Shown here: positions 19,032-29,325 of the stretch, piece by piece
Position numbering within the stretch: position 1 is the first letter of the stretch
Layout of the letters: each line of letters begins with the position of its first letter
NCBI GenBank assembly: GCA_029556335.1
Contig: JAKQFA010000030.1
Location: 124,001 to 188,000, forward strand
Direction of reading: 5' to 3'
Length of the DNA stretch: 64,000 bases
Source: Methanobacteriota archaeon
Lineage (GTDB): Archaea; Methanobacteriota; Methanobacteria; Methanobacteriales; Methanobacteriaceae
Program-made: the position numbers and the translations under genes
Notes under the pieces: model-generated
The model's input: only the letters and a program-made list of their open reading frames with translations
Told to the model about the DNA's origin: nothing
Database searches by the model: none

Positions 19032-19697
19032 ATGATTCCTGCCAAGCAGAGGTTCGTTTTAGATACTACGGCATTTACCGATAACCAGTTGAGGGATGAT
19101 TACGGGGATGGGGAACTAGACCACACTGTGGATGTGTTGCTGGATCTGATTGCCAATTCCAGAATAAAGCTGAATATAAGCTGCCACATGCCCCCAGTAA
19201 CTTACAAGGAGTTTTCGGATTACATGACCCGCTACGAGTGTCCAGAAAATATTCTGGTAAAGGCGGAGACATGGATAGTTAAGAAAAGTCCCAATCGTTA
19301 TGACACCAAGATCCCCTCGGAGATCTTCTACGAATATGTGCAGGACATGCGGGAGCGTATGAACAAGGGCATGCGCATCTCGGAAAGTGCCCTGTGGGAA
19401 GCGGCAGTGGAGTCCATGGTCATGATGTCCCGTGGAGAGAAGAAGAACCAGATTGAACTGAAAGTCCTGGGCAAGGCCATTAAAGACTTCCGCAAAAAGT
19501 ATCGGGCCGCCTTAAGGAAAGGAACCCTGGATAGCGCCCCAGATCTGGATGTTCTCCTCCTGGCCAAGGAATTAAATGCTGGGGTGGTAGCAGCTGATGA
19601 GGGTATTAAGGTTTGGGCTGAAAGGCTTGGCCTGCGATTTTTAAGTGCCAAGTCATTCCCTCAGATGCTCCAGGAATACCTTAAGTACTATGAGTAA
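19032..19697 (+). CDS. HARP-type RNA-free RNase P (RNA ligase partner family)
   Basis: This 221-residue PIN-like metallonuclease starts KQRFVLDTTAFTDNQLRD with the first catalytic aspartate. A helical lysine-rich insertion follows (KKNQIELKVLGKAIKDFRKK), then the closing acidic PIN residues DLDVLLLAKELNAGVVAADE. These features match the 'RNA ligase partner' family, whose Aquifex member (HARP) is a protein-only RNase P removing tRNA 5' leaders. The ATG at 19032 follows GAGGGGTG. No RNA ligase gene is adjacent despite the family name. Archaea with HARP normally also keep RNA-based RNase P, so its cellular role is uncertain. Confidence 0.88.
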   Translation: MIPAKQRFVLDTTAFTDNQLRDDYGDGELDHTVDVLLDLIANSRIKLNISCHMPPVTYKEFSDYMTRYECPENILVKAETWIVKKSPNRYDTKIPSEIFYEYVQDMRERMNKGMRISESALWEAAVESMVMMSRGEKKNQIELKVLGKAIKDFRKKYRAALRKGTLDSAPDLDVLLLAKELNAGVVAADEGIKVWAERLGLRFLSAKSFPQMLQEYLKYYE

Positions 19698-19815
19698 AGG
19701 AATATTAGCACTGAGCAACTAGTTTAAGATAAGAACTAGGGGATGTTACTCCCCGTAGTAAATGGGATTTATTTTCAAATCTATGTTATCAATTTAATTT
19801 CATGGAGAGTTAGGA

Positions 19816-21108
19816 ATGGAACTACAAAAACCGCGGGGAACACGTGATTTCCTCTTTGAGGAGATGAGAAAGAGGAAGTATGTGGAGAGAACCCTGAAAA
19901 GGATCTTCGAATTGTATGGTTACCAAGAGATTAAAACTCCCCTCTTCGAGGATCTGTCACTATTCACCCTCAAATCCGGGGAGGGTATCACCGAACAGAT
20001 CTACCATTTCCAGGATAAGGGGGGGAGGGATCTGGCCCTCCGGCCGGAGTTAACCGCCCCGGTGGCAAGGTTATACCTTAATCAACTTCAAAAAACACCT
20101 AAACCCCTGAAGATGTACTACTTTGGCAGTTGCTTCCGCTATGAGCGGCCCCAGGCTGGAAGGTTCCGGCAGTTCTGGCAGTTGGGTTGCGAACTCATTG
20201 GTGGTAAGTCTCCCTATGCCGAGGGTGAGGTGATAGCCCTGGCTGCCCATTGCCTGGAGGAGTTGGGACTGGAAGACTTCGAGATACACATTGGTAACTT
20301 GGGTATCATAAGGGGAATCCTGGACCAAGCCCAAGTGTCCGGCCCAGTGCAGGACCAGATCATGGCCCTCATTGATAAGGGAGAAGTGGAGGAGTTAAAG
20401 AAGTTTCTAACAAATGTGAACCTGGAAGATTCCTATAAAAACATACTCCTGGAACTTATCGGCCTGAAGGGTCATCGTGAAGTTCTAAAAGAAGTAGAAA
20501 AATTTGTGGGAAATAATTCCCAGGCCATAAATGCCCTGCAAGAACTCAGCGACCTCCTAGATATCCTGGATTCCATTGGGTTCTCCAGTTACACTGTTAA
20601 CCTGGGTATAGCCCGGGGTCTGGATTATTACAGTGGCACTGTTTTCGAGATATACGTGCATGGACTGGGAGCCCAGAAACAGATAAGTGGTGGGGGGACC
20701 TATAATTTAATAGAACTATTTGGGGGAGAGAAGGTGGAGTCCACAGGATTTGCCTTCGGCTTCGATCGGGTCATGGCAGCCCTAGATCAACAGGGCGCCC
20801 CGCTACCACTGGACAAGGTTGTGGAAGTTTTTGTAGCACCCATATCCAGGGAAGTCCGGCTTAAGTCCTTCCAGATTGCCAGGAAACTCCGGGAAGCAGG
20901 GATTTCCACTGAAACTGATCTGGCTGGTAAAAAGTTCAAGAAGTTAATGTCCCACGCCAACAACTTGGAGGTGAGTTACGTGGTGTTGGTTGGTGCCCGG
21001 GACTTGGAGCAGGGCCAGGTTACAGTGAAGGATATGGAAAGTGGCCAGCAGGAACTGGTGGCCCTGGAGGATGTGGTGGATTTTCTCGTGGAAAGGATCA
21101 GGGGATGA
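19816..21108 (+). CDS. hisS: Histidyl-tRNA synthetase
   Basis: This 430-residue class II synthetase has motif 1 (RGTRDFLFEEMRKRK), motif 2 with GSCFRYERPQAGRFRQFWQLG, the histidine-A loop ARGLDYYSGTVFEIY and motif 3 GFAFGFDRVMAAL. The C-terminal anticodon-binding domain covers residues about 340-430. hisI starts six bases after its stop, so tRNA charging and histidine synthesis genes are coupled here. Confidence 0.97.
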   Translation: MELQKPRGTRDFLFEEMRKRKYVERTLKRIFELYGYQEIKTPLFEDLSLFTLKSGEGITEQIYHFQDKGGRDLALRPELTAPVARLYLNQLQKTPKPLKMYYFGSCFRYERPQAGRFRQFWQLGCELIGGKSPYAEGEVIALAAHCLEELGLEDFEIHIGNLGIIRGILDQAQVSGPVQDQIMALIDKGEVEELKKFLTNVNLEDSYKNILLELIGLKGHREVLKEVEKFVGNNSQAINALQELSDLLDILDSIGFSSYTVNLGIARGLDYYSGTVFEIYVHGLGAQKQISGGGTYNLIELFGGEKVESTGFAFGFDRVMAALDQQGAPLPLDKVVEVFVAPISREVRLKSFQIARKLREAGISTETDLAGKKFKKLMSHANNLEVSYVVLVGARDLEQGQVTVKDMESGQQELVALEDVVDFLVERIRG

Positions 21109-21114
21109 TTTTTT

Positions 21115-21522
21115 ATGGCGATGGATTTATCTAGATTTAACTTCCGGCACCGGCTCGGTGGTGAAAAACTCCTTACAGCTGTGGCCCAGGACTACCAGAG
21201 CGGAGAGGTGTTGATGGTGGCATTCATGAACCAGGAAGCCCTGAAATTTACCCTGGAAACAGGAGTCGCCCATTACTGGAGCACCAGTCGTAATAGGATC
21301 TGGCTTAAAGGGGAAAGCTCCGGACACCAGCAGCTGGTGGAGGAGATCCTGGTGGACTGTGACGCCGATGCCCTGGTCTTGAAGATTAAACAGGAAGGAG
21401 CAGCCTGCCATGAAGGATATTATTCCTGCTTTTTCAGGAAAGTGGACTTTGATGATGGGTTTAAACTTAAAATTATCAGAGACAAGGTTTTTGAACCAGA
21501 ACAAATCTATAAAGAGGGATAG
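21115..21522 (+). CDS. hisI: Phosphoribosyl-AMP cyclohydrolase
   Basis: This 135-residue enzyme catalyses the third step of histidine biosynthesis, opening the adenine ring of PR-AMP. It carries MVAFMNQEAL, HYWSTSRNRIWLKGESSG, the metal-binding VDCDADALVLKI and the zinc cysteines in ACHEGYYSCFFR. It is the stand-alone form; no HisE pyrophosphatase domain is fused. The ATG at 21121 is an alternative. The PIN/ATPase gene starts two bases downstream. Confidence 0.95.
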   Translation: MAMDLSRFNFRHRLGGEKLLTAVAQDYQSGEVLMVAFMNQEALKFTLETGVAHYWSTSRNRIWLKGESSGHQQLVEEILVDCDADALVLKIKQEGAACHEGYYSCFFRKVDFDDGFKLKIIRDKVFEPEQIYKEG

Positions 21523-21524
21523 TA

Positions 21525-23345
21525 TTGAAAATTGTTCCTGATACCAGTGTAATCGTTGATGGCCGGATCACCCGTATTGTCCAGGATGATGAATACAAGG
21601 GTTGTGAGGTTATTGTCTCCGAGGCAGTGGTAGCTGAATTGGAAAACCAGGCCAATAAAGGAAGAGAAACTGGTTTTAATGGATTGGAAGAACTTAAAAA
21701 TCTGCAGAAGCTTCATAGTGAGGGGCGTATACACGTCAGTTATGTGGGGCGCCGGCCCACCCTGGATGAGATTTCCCTGGCCCGGGGGGGTGAAATAGAT
21801 GCCATGATCCGCAGCACCGCCGGGGAGTATCAGGCCACCCTCATGACCAGTGACCGGGTGCAGAAGGAAGTGGCCGAGGCCCAGGGACTGAAAGCAGTTT
21901 ACTTGAAGCCAGAGATGTTGGAGTACCGGGACATTGAGGTAACCCGCTTTTTCGACAAGAACACCATGTCCGTCCACTTGAAGGAGAACGTAATCCCCAT
22001 GGCCAAGAAGGGAACCCCGGGCAATATACAGCTGGTTAAGATCGGTTCCAGGCCACTTAAACGATCCAAGATAGAGTCCATGGCCCGGGAGATAGTGGAA
22101 AGGGCTAAGAGTGACTTTCAGAGTTTCATAGAGATAGAATGGGAGGGTGCCACTGTGGTGCAGTTCCGGGAGTACCGGATATCCATTGCCCGACCACCCT
22201 TCTCAGATGGGGTGGAGATAACCATAGTCCGGCCAGTGGCCAAGGTATCCATCGGCAGTTACCATCTTCCTGATAAACTCATCGACCGCCTGGAGAATAT
22301 GGCCAAGGGAGTGCTAATTGCCGGACCCCCTGGTGCCGGTAAAACCACTTTCGCCCAGGCCGTGGCAGAATTCTACCTCAACAACGGTTCCATAGTGAAG
22401 ACCATGGAATCACCCCGGGACTTGCAGGTGGAAGATGAAATAACCCAGTACGCCCCCCTTGAGAAGGACATGGGAAAAACTGCGGATATATTGTTGTTGG
22501 TTAGACCTGATTACACCATATATGATGAGTTACGTAAAACCAAGGACTTCCGAATATTCGCTGATATGAGGATGGCTGGGGTGGGTATGGTGGGAGTGGT
22601 CCACGCCACCCGGCCCATCGACGCCATACAGCGTATCATAGGCCGGGTGGAGCTGGGCATGATCCCCTCCATTGTGGACACCACCATCTACATCGATGAG
22701 GGACAAGTTAAGGCCATCTATCAGGTCACATTAACGGTGAAGGTGCCCAGTGGAATGGTGGAAGCGGATCTGGCCCGTCCGGTAATTGAAATCAGGGACT
22801 TTGAAACTGGTAGCCTGGCCCACGAGATCTACACCTACGGGGAGCAGACCATTGTCATGGATGTGGGTCCGGAGCGTAGGGAGAAACCCCCGGTGCACCG
22901 CATAGCTGAGAAGGAGATCCAACGGGAGATCAAGAAGAGAGTCCCCCAGGCCCGGATTAAGGTTGATATGAAATCTGACCGGAGGGCCACGGTGTGGATT
23001 GACGAAGAATACGTGGCCCAGTTGATTGGTAAACGGGGTAAGAACATCGAGGAGATAGAAAAACGGGTGGGTATCAGCATTGGTGTGGAGACACTGCAGT
23101 CCCGTGATATTTATGAACAGGCCCCAGTGGAAGTGGATATAGCTGGGAACTACGTGGTGCTCCAGTTCGGTAAAGAAGCTGTTGGAACCCCATTTGACAT
23201 CCTGGTTAACAATGATTACCTCTTCACCGCCACCGTGGGCAAAAAAGGCCATATTAAGATAAAAAAAGACATAGAACTGGCAGAAATAATCCTAAAGGCT
23301 CTGCAAAGTAACGAACCCATAGGAGCCCGGGTGAGGAGGGAGTAG
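21525..23345 (+). CDS. PIN - PilT-type ATPase - KH domain fusion protein
   Basis: A 606-residue three-part protein. Residues 1-130 are a PIN nuclease-like domain ([41 protein letters not shown]). Residues about 200-430 are a PilT/VirB11-type secretion ATPase core with Walker [14 protein letters not shown] and the [14 protein letters not shown] segment. Residues about 490-540 are a KH RNA-binding motif ([20 protein letters not shown]). It is widespread in archaea; an RNA-processing role is inferred from the domains. The TTG start follows GAGGGATA and nearly abuts hisI. Confidence 0.9.
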   Translation: MKIVPDTSVIVDGRITRIVQDDEYKGCEVIVSEAVVAELENQANKGRETGFNGLEELKNLQKLHSEGRIHVSYVGRRPTLDEISLARGGEIDAMIRSTAGEYQATLMTSDRVQKEVAEAQGLKAVYLKPEMLEYRDIEVTRFFDKNTMSVHLKENVIPMAKKGTPGNIQLVKIGSRPLKRSKIESMAREIVERAKSDFQSFIEIEWEGATVVQFREYRISIARPPFSDGVEITIVRPVAKVSIGSYHLPDKLIDRLENMAKGVLIAGPPGAGKTTFAQAVAEFYLNNGSIVKTMESPRDLQVEDEITQYAPLEKDMGKTADILLLVRPDYTIYDELRKTKDFRIFADMRMAGVGMVGVVHATRPIDAIQRIIGRVELGMIPSIVDTTIYIDEGQVKAIYQVTLTVKVPSGMVEADLARPVIEIRDFETGSLAHEIYTYGEQTIVMDVGPERREKPPVHRIAEKEIQREIKKRVPQARIKVDMKSDRRATVWIDEEYVAQLIGKRGKNIEEIEKRVGISIGVETLQSRDIYEQAPVEVDIAGNYVVLQFGKEAVGTPFDILVNNDYLFTATVGKKGHIKIKKDIELAEIILKALQSNEPIGARVRRE

Positions 23346-23384
23346 TTGCCAGGGAAGGAAAAAATAACAGCTGGAGAACCTTAA

Positions 23385-24134
23385 ATGAAGATCGGTGTAT
23401 CAACCCTGGCTTTGTACCCAGAGAAACTGGATAATGTACTGGGCTACCTGGAAGAGCTGAAAGTGGATTTCTGTGAAATAATAAACGAATACCCCTACCA
23501 TCAGGTAGGGAGTGATGATTTGGAGTCATTTAATATACAAGCCACCATCCACGCCCCGCTGTCAGATATTAACTTGGCCTCTACTAACCAGGCTATTCAG
23601 AAAGCTTCTATTATGCAGGTGAAGCGTTCCATGGACCTGGCCAGGAGTTTGGACGCTGAGGTGGTGGTGGTGCATCCCGGGCAGATGCCCATCCTGAGCC
23701 GGGGCTTGGAGGAGGCAGTGCTAAGATACAACCAGGATTCACTGGCAGAGTGCGCTGCCTACGCATTTGACTGTGGGGTTAGTATGTGCGTGGAGAACAT
23801 GCCCCGCATTGACGGCCTTCTCTTCCAGGACTTGGCGGAGTTGCACCAGTTGGTGCAGGACCTAGATGTTCACATAACTCTGGATGTGGGACATGCTCAT
23901 AACAATTCCATCCCCCCTGCAGAGATGTTAAAGTCCTCCCGGGTGAAACATGTGCACCTTTCTGATAACGATGGATCATTCGACCACCACCATGCCCTGG
24001 GATCAGCTGGTATTGACTTCAAATCCATTATAAGCCATCTCCAGGAGTTGAACTACCGGGGGATCCTGGTGGTGGAGGTTAAAGAGTCCGCCGATATAAA
24101 GCCCAGCCTCAGTTACCTGCAGGGCCTACTGTAA
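23385..24134 (+). CDS. Sugar phosphate isomerase/epimerase-like TIM-barrel protein
   Basis: This 249-residue protein belongs to the AP endonuclease 2/xylose isomerase-like superfamily. Metal-ligand candidates are CEIINEYPY, ATIHAPLSDINLAS, VVVHPGQMP, CVENMPRID, TLDVGHAHNN, KHVHLSDNDGSFDHHHALG and VVEVKES. The residue pattern supports a two-metal isomerase or endonuclease-like site; the substrate cannot be told from sequence. It is followed by npdG and hxlB on the same strand. Confidence 0.85.
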   Translation: MKIGVSTLALYPEKLDNVLGYLEELKVDFCEIINEYPYHQVGSDDLESFNIQATIHAPLSDINLASTNQAIQKASIMQVKRSMDLARSLDAEVVVVHPGQMPILSRGLEEAVLRYNQDSLAECAAYAFDCGVSMCVENMPRIDGLLFQDLAELHQLVQDLDVHITLDVGHAHNNSIPPAEMLKSSRVKHVHLSDNDGSFDHHHALGSAGIDFKSIISHLQELNYRGILVVEVKESADIKPSLSYLQGLL

Positions 24135-24229
24135 CCCATGGCTAGATATAATGATTTATAAAGTGGGAAGAAAAAGATTCTCTATTAATAGATTCGTGGA
24201 AAGTATGTAGTTAAAGTGGGGATAATAGT

Positions 24230-24901
24230 ATGAAGTTGGGAATTATAGGCGGAACTGGTGATCAAGGCTTGGGAATAGCTCTTAGACTGGCTAAAGCCGG
24301 TGAAGAAATTATTATTGGATCTCGGGATGTTAAGAAGGCGGAAAATGCTGTCAGTCTAGTTAAGAATATGCTGGCTGATGATGAGACCCGGAATATTCGG
24401 GGTGCCACTAACCAGGAAGCAGCCCGGGAGGCAGATCTGGCCGTGCTCACTGTGCCCCTGCAGGCCCAGATCCTCACTCTGAAAGGGATTCGGGAAGAAC
24501 TTCAGGGTAAAATTGTGGTAGACGCCACTGTACCCCTGGACAGTTGCTTGGCAGGCCGGCCCAATCGCTACGTGGATGTGTGGGAGGGTTCGGCAGCTGA
24601 GAGATCACAGGCCATGCTAAGGGACCAGGAGGTGAAGGTGGTATCCGCCTTCAATAACATGAGCGCGGCCAGCCTTACCAACGCTGATAAAGACGTGGAT
24701 TGTGACTGTCTGGTATCAGGAGATGATCCTGAGGCCAAGAAGGTGGTAATGGAACTGGCTGAGAAGATACCTGGAGTCCGGTCCATCGACTGCGGAGCCC
24801 TGGAGAATGCCCGCATCGTGGAGAAAATAACACCCCTCCTCATAAATTTAAACATACGTAACCAGATTAAGATGGCAGGTATAAGGATAACCGGCCTTTA
24901 A
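24230..24901 (+). CDS. npdG: F420H2:NADP+ oxidoreductase
   Basis: This 223-residue enzyme transfers hydride between coenzyme F420 and NADP, supplying NADPH for biosynthesis in methanogens. The N-terminus LGIIGGTGDQGLGIALRLAK is the NADP-binding Rossmann loop; IIIGSRDVKKAE has the Ser/Arg that favour NADP; SAFNNMSAASL and RSIDCGALENAR are typical of the family. Length fits. The phosphohexuloisomerase gene begins 20 bases later. Confidence 0.93.
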   Translation: MKLGIIGGTGDQGLGIALRLAKAGEEIIIGSRDVKKAENAVSLVKNMLADDETRNIRGATNQEAAREADLAVLTVPLQAQILTLKGIREELQGKIVVDATVPLDSCLAGRPNRYVDVWEGSAAERSQAMLRDQEVKVVSAFNNMSAASLTNADKDVDCDCLVSGDDPEAKKVVMELAEKIPGVRSIDCGALENARIVEKITPLLINLNIRNQIKMAGIRITGL

Positions 24902-24921
24902 ATTTATAAAGGAAGTTAAAT

Positions 24922-25506
24922 ATGGAGATACTGAAGAATACTGCAGAATCCATTGCAAAACATTCCCTGGAGGTCATCAATCGAATCGACCCCCAAAAGG
25001 TGAACCTGATGATAGATACCATCATGAACTCCCAGTCAGTGTTCATCGTTGGAAGTGGCCGGTCAGAATTGATAGGAAAGGCCTTTGCCATGCGGCTCAT
25101 GCACCTGGGATTCATGGTGCACGTGGTGGGTGATGTAACCACCCCCGCCATCACCAACAATGATTGTCTGGTGGCAATTTCTGGATCAGGTGAAACTAAG
25201 ACCGTTACTATAGCAGCAGAAACCTCCAAGGATGTGGGGGCTAAAGTGGTGGCCATCACCACCAACCCCCAATCCACCCTGGGTGAATGCCTGGATGTGC
25301 TGGTGAAGATGGATAGTAAGAGCAAAGTTCCCTGGAAACATCCCACCTCCCATACATTGAAGGGTAACTACGATGACATGACACCCCTGGGCACCCTCTT
25401 TGAAGACGTCACCCACCTATTCCTGGACGGTCTTATAGCCGAGTTCATGGCCCGTATGGGACAGAAAGAAACTGATCTGCGTAGAAGACACGCTACCTTG
25501 GAGTAG
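24922..25506 (+). CDS. hxlB: 6-phospho-3-hexuloisomerase
   Basis: This 194-residue SIS-domain isomerase interconverts hexulose-6-phosphate and fructose-6-phosphate in the reverse ribulose monophosphate route, by which archaea make ribulose phosphate. Motifs are VFIVGSGRSELIGKAFAMRL, CLVAISGSGETKTV and GVKVVAITT-like GAKVVAITTNPQS, with FMARMGQKETDLRRRHATLE closing the protein. The partner hexulose-phosphate synthase is not adjacent. Confidence 0.93.
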   Translation: MEILKNTAESIAKHSLEVINRIDPQKVNLMIDTIMNSQSVFIVGSGRSELIGKAFAMRLMHLGFMVHVVGDVTTPAITNNDCLVAISGSGETKTVTIAAETSKDVGAKVVAITTNPQSTLGECLDVLVKMDSKSKVPWKHPTSHTLKGNYDDMTPLGTLFEDVTHLFLDGLIAEFMARMGQKETDLRRRHATLE

Positions 25507-25545
25507 AATTTCCCTTCTGATGGAGTATCAGTCCGGTGAAAGGAT

Positions 25546-26049
25546 ATGAATGGGGAACTAAAAGGGGAGATGGTAACGGTAACTAGCCCGAAAGCCATCC
25601 GATTACATGAAAATAGCCATTTTGGACAGTTGGTCAAGGACGAGTTACAATTACCACTAGTAGAAGCACTGTTTCTGGTGGAAAAGGATAAGTTGACTTT
25701 GTCCAGTAAGGGAAGTGATCTATCCTGGGAGGAGTTCGCCGACCTTTTAAGGGATGAAGGACTTTTCACCAAGTACCTGGTTTATAGGGACCTTAGAAAC
25801 AGAGGTTACATTGTAAAAACCGGTTTCAAGTATGGATCAGAGTTCAGGCTCTATGAAAGGGGAAGATCTCCCGGTAATGGGCATTCCGACTTTCTGGTTA
25901 AAATTCTCACCGAGGATCAGCACATAAATATCAACGATTTCTCCAGTTACGTCCGGGTAGCCCATGGTGTTAACAAGAAGCTGATGCTGGCAGTGGTTGA
26001 TGATGAACAAGACATCACCTACTACAACGTGGAATGGACCAGGCCCTAG
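25546..26049 (+). CDS. endA: tRNA-splicing endonuclease
   Basis: This 167-residue homotetrameric-type archaeal EndA cleaves the bulge-helix-bulge motif at tRNA introns. The catalytic triad is visible: Tyr in FKYGSEFRLYERG, His in GNGHSDFLVKI and Lys in GVNKKLMLAVV. The N-terminal domain (residues 1-75) has the normal beta-hairpin pattern. CGGTGAAAGGAT precedes the ATG. It is about 50 bases ahead of trpS. Confidence 0.95.
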   Translation: MNGELKGEMVTVTSPKAIRLHENSHFGQLVKDELQLPLVEALFLVEKDKLTLSSKGSDLSWEEFADLLRDEGLFTKYLVYRDLRNRGYIVKTGFKYGSEFRLYERGRSPGNGHSDFLVKILTEDQHININDFSSYVRVAHGVNKKLMLAVVDDEQDITYYNVEWTRP

Positions 26050-26100
26050 GGGAGATAGTTATATTATATCCCTACCATAAGCTCTAATATTAACATCAAG

Positions 26101-27204
26101 GTGATGAATCTGATAGACCCCTGGAGTTCAGCCCTAGTCGACTACGAAAAACTGATCCAGCAATTTGGAATTAAGCCCTTCCAGGATGTGCTGGGAGATA
26201 TAGAGGATCCCTCCCTCCTGATGAGGCGGGGTATTATATTCGGTCACAGGGATTTTGGCCGTATAGTTAAGGCCCTGCAGGAGAAAACTCCCTTTGCCGT
26301 GGTAACAGGGATGATGCCCAGTGGCAGGATGCACATCGGCCACAAGATGATCGTGGATCAGATCATCTGGTACCAGAAGATGGGGGCCGAGGTATACATT
26401 CCCATCGCTGATATGGAGGCCTACTCCGCCCGGGGAGTGGAGTTTGAGGAGTCCCGTAAGATAGCCCTGGAGGAGTACATCACCAACTACATCGCCCTGG
26501 GACTGGATTTTTCTTCAAAAAACATCACCACCTACCTGCAGTCTGAAAATCAGGATGTGAACCACCTGGCCTACCAGTTGGGCCGCAGGGTGAACTGGAA
26601 TGAGATGAAGGCCATCTATGGTTTTAACGGGTCAACCAACCTATCTCACCTTTACGTACCCCTGATACAAGTGGCAGACATACTGCATCCACAACTGGAG
26701 TCCTATGGCGGCCCTAAACCCACAGTGGTTCCAGTGGGGCCGGATCAGGACCCCCACATACGCCTCACCCGGGATCTTGCCGAGCGATTCAAGAACCAGT
26801 TCCACTTCGTTACTCCCTCCTCCACTTACCATCGTTTTATCACCGGACTCACCGGTGGAAAAATGTCCAGTAGCAAAGCAAAAACAGCCATATTCCTGTC
26901 AGACAGTCCAGAAGAGGCAGAGAAAAAGTTAAAAACAGCCAAGACCGGTGGCCGGGAGAGTCGGGAGGAGCAGGAAAAACTGGGAGGAGTTCCCAGTGAG
27001 TGTGTGGTCTACGAGATGCTGCTCTACCACCTGGTGGATGATGACCAGGAACTGGCCGAAATTTACAAGCAGTGCATCCAGGGCCAGATCCAGTGTGGCG
27101 AGTGTAAGATGCAAGCCGCTGTTAAGGTCCGTGAGTTATTTGAACAACTGGAACGTAAGCGGGAGCAGGCCCGGGATGAAGCACTTAAAGTGCTGGAGGG
27201 ATAA
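26101..27204 (+). CDS. trpS: Tryptophanyl-tRNA synthetase
   Basis: This 367-residue class I synthetase of the archaeal/eukaryotic type has the HIGH-like GRMHIGHKM, the KMSKS-like [13 protein letters not shown] and the tryptophan-binding [15 protein letters not shown] region. The start is either GTG 26101 or ATG 26104: the only ribosome-binding candidate, AAGGTGAT, overlaps the start codons, so initiation here is unusual or the mRNA is nearly leaderless. Confidence 0.95.
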   Translation: MMNLIDPWSSALVDYEKLIQQFGIKPFQDVLGDIEDPSLLMRRGIIFGHRDFGRIVKALQEKTPFAVVTGMMPSGRMHIGHKMIVDQIIWYQKMGAEVYIPIADMEAYSARGVEFEESRKIALEEYITNYIALGLDFSSKNITTYLQSENQDVNHLAYQLGRRVNWNEMKAIYGFNGSTNLSHLYVPLIQVADILHPQLESYGGPKPTVVPVGPDQDPHIRLTRDLAERFKNQFHFVTPSSTYHRFITGLTGGKMSSSKAKTAIFLSDSPEEAEKKLKTAKTGGRESREEQEKLGGVPSECVVYEMLLYHLVDDDQELAEIYKQCIQGQIQCGECKMQAAVKVRELFEQLERKREQARDEALKVLEG

Positions 27205-27238
27205 ATACTACGTTAGTCTATCATGGGAGGAGGTTGAA

Positions 27239-27919
27239 ATGGCAAGGGATAAATATGAAAGTTATATTGGGGGATTGTACCGTAGGAATGAGCGCTTTTT
27301 GATTATTTCCACCGTCATATTCTTTGCATCCATGTTCATTGGATACGCCCTGTCCGGGATGCTGGCGTGGATCATGGGTGGTGTCCTGGACAACATGAAA
27401 AGACAGGTAGGTCAGGGCGAACTAAAACTCACCACCCTCTCCATATTTTTAAACAACTTTAAAGTGATTCTCTACCTCTACGGGGGAGGACTGGTCTTGG
27501 GCATTATCACCACCTACTTACTGTTCTACAACGGCATGTTCATAGGCTACGCTGCATCCCAGTATCCCCTGAGCAATTTCATTGTATACACCATCCCCCA
27601 TGGTATCTTCGAAATTGTGGGAATCATAGTATCTGGTGCAGCTGGTTTTAAACTGGCCGGTGTGGTCGTAGATATAATAAAGGGACTGCGACACATACAA
27701 CCGGAAATGTCCCGATCCAACCAGTTCAACTACCTTTTAAAAGTTTACTACGATGATTTTAAAGAATCGCTGGTACTCCTGTCCATCGCCGTGATCCTGT
27801 TACTGATCGGAGCCTTCATAGAGGCTAACTTCACCCTTACCTGGGCTAACTACGTCACCGGAGTCACCACCCAAAGTGTCAGTGAAAATCCTTTAAACAG
27901 CCTCTTCCGAGTATCTTAA
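27239..27919 (+). CDS. Stage II sporulation protein M (SpoIIM)-like membrane protein
   Basis: This 226-residue protein has about five membrane segments. The family signature is YNGMFIGYAASQYPL followed by VYTIPHGIFEIVGIIVSGAAGFKLAG. Archaeal homologues have no known function; sporulation is not implied. The ATG at 27239 follows GGGAGGAGGTTGAA. A longer frame starting inside trpS is a shadow and is not used. Confidence 0.85.
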   Translation: MARDKYESYIGGLYRRNERFLIISTVIFFASMFIGYALSGMLAWIMGGVLDNMKRQVGQGELKLTTLSIFLNNFKVILYLYGGGLVLGIITTYLLFYNGMFIGYAASQYPLSNFIVYTIPHGIFEIVGIIVSGAAGFKLAGVVVDIIKGLRHIQPEMSRSNQFNYLLKVYYDDFKESLVLLSIAVILLLIGAFIEANFTLTWANYVTGVTTQSVSENPLNSLFRVS

Positions 27920-27942
27920 AACTAAAAAAAAGGTGATTTATA

Positions 27943-29139
27943 ATGATGATATGCATATCCTGTGGTGCCGAGTATGACAACCAGGATATAATCTACACCT
28001 GCCAGAAATGCGGATCCATACTGGAGGTTATATGCCAGCCCCGGGTATCCCGGGACGTTTTCGAGTGTCGAAGATCCACCATGTGGAAGTACAAGGAATT
28101 CATGCCTGTGGATCATTCCCTCATCGTCAGCCTAGAGGAGGGAGGAACACCTTTCTGCCGCTGTGATAAGCTGGGAGATGATCTGGGGGTGGAGCTCTAC
28201 GTAAAGGTGGAGGGATCCAACCCCACCGGCAGCTTCAAAGATAGGGGGATGAGTGTGGGCATAACCAAGGCCATGGAGTTAGGCGTGGACACAGTGGGCT
28301 GTGCCTCCACAGGTAATACCTCGGCCTCTCTTGCAGCATACGCAGCCCGGGCGGGTTTAAGGTGTGTTGTGCTTTTACCTGCCGGTAAGGTGGCCCTGGG
28401 GAAGTTGGCCCAGGCCATGTTCCATGGCGCCGAGGTTATATCAGTAAGGGGCAACTTCGATGAGGCCCTGGAGGCCGTGACTGCCCTGGCCCTGGAGGGG
28501 CAGCTTTATCTATTAAATTCCGTTAATCCCTTCCGTCTGGAGGGGCAGAAGTCAATAGGATTTGAGATTGTGGATGATCTGGGCTGGAAATCACCGGATC
28601 GGATCATCTTACCCGTGGGTAACGCCGGGAACATATCCGCCATCTGGAAGGGTATCACCGAATTTCATGAGGCCGGTTTCATAAAGGACCTGCCCCGTAT
28701 GACGGGTATCCAGGCAGAGGGCGCTGCTCCCATAGTCCAGGCAGTTTTTCAGGGAGCAGAGGATATTGTGCCAGTGGAAGACCCGGAGACCGTGGCCACA
28801 GCCATACGTATCGGGGCTCCAGTAAGTGCCAAAAAAGCTCTGCGGGCCATATACGAATCGGATGGTATGGCGGAGACCGTCACCGATGCAGAGATCCTGG
28901 ATGCCCAGAAACTCCTAGCCCGACGGGAGGGGATCGGGGTGGAACCCGCCTCCGCAGCATCCATCGCTGGTCTTAAGAAGTTGGTTGAGTCGGGGCAGAT
29001 AAATAAGGGGGAACAGATCGTCTGCATAGTAACTGGACATCTATTAAAAGATCCTAACACTGCAATTGATGCCTGTACAGAGCCAGTTAAAGTTGATGCT
29101 GATATAAACGCCCTTTCCAGGATTATAAGCAGGGTTTGA
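27943..29139 (+). CDS. thrC: Threonine synthase
   Basis: This 398-residue PLP enzyme converts O-phosphohomoserine to threonine. It has an N-terminal zinc ribbon (CISCGAEY and CQKCGS), the PLP lysine in NPTGSFKDRGMS, the ASTGNTSASLAAYAARAG phosphate loop and PVGNAGNISAIWKGI. AAAGGTGAT precedes two adjacent ATG codons (27943 and 27946). It is separated from the SpoIIM-like gene by 23 bases and probably shares its transcript. Confidence 0.95.
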   Translation: MMICISCGAEYDNQDIIYTCQKCGSILEVICQPRVSRDVFECRRSTMWKYKEFMPVDHSLIVSLEEGGTPFCRCDKLGDDLGVELYVKVEGSNPTGSFKDRGMSVGITKAMELGVDTVGCASTGNTSASLAAYAARAGLRCVVLLPAGKVALGKLAQAMFHGAEVISVRGNFDEALEAVTALALEGQLYLLNSVNPFRLEGQKSIGFEIVDDLGWKSPDRIILPVGNAGNISAIWKGITEFHEAGFIKDLPRMTGIQAEGAAPIVQAVFQGAEDIVPVEDPETVATAIRIGAPVSAKKALRAIYESDGMAETVTDAEILDAQKLLARREGIGVEPASAASIAGLKKLVESGQINKGEQIVCIVTGHLLKDPNTAIDACTEPVKVDADINALSRIISRV

Positions 29140-29312
29140 ACGATTTTGGCCTATATTTATCTTCTGGGTAATCTGGTTGATCTGGATATGCTGATTATTT
29201 ACACCCTATCTTTAATGTCACGATTGGTAACTAGATGACCCAAGATCATATAAATCTGGATGTAGTGACCCCATACCATATGAATGACCGAATAATCACT
29301 GCAATTAGGGAT

Positions 29313-29325
29313 AAATATATATAAG
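29313..29325 (+). promoter_or_regulatory. TATA promoter of the first histone gene
   Basis: The AT run AAATATATATAAG lies about 50 bases before the histone ATG and is a strong archaeal TATA box, preceded by a purine-rich GGGAT that could be the BRE. The short leader predicted, about 25-28 bases, holds a GAGGTGA ribosome-binding site. Confidence 0.65.

Noticed and set aside
22731..23252. 173-codon minus-strand frame opposite the PIN/ATPase/KH gene
   Set aside because: Shadow frame of an intact plus-strand gene with clear domains.
26948..27238. Long N-terminal extension of the SpoIIM-like gene inside trpS
   Set aside because: It is the shifted frame of trpS. GGGAGGAGGTTGAA before 27239 marks the real start.
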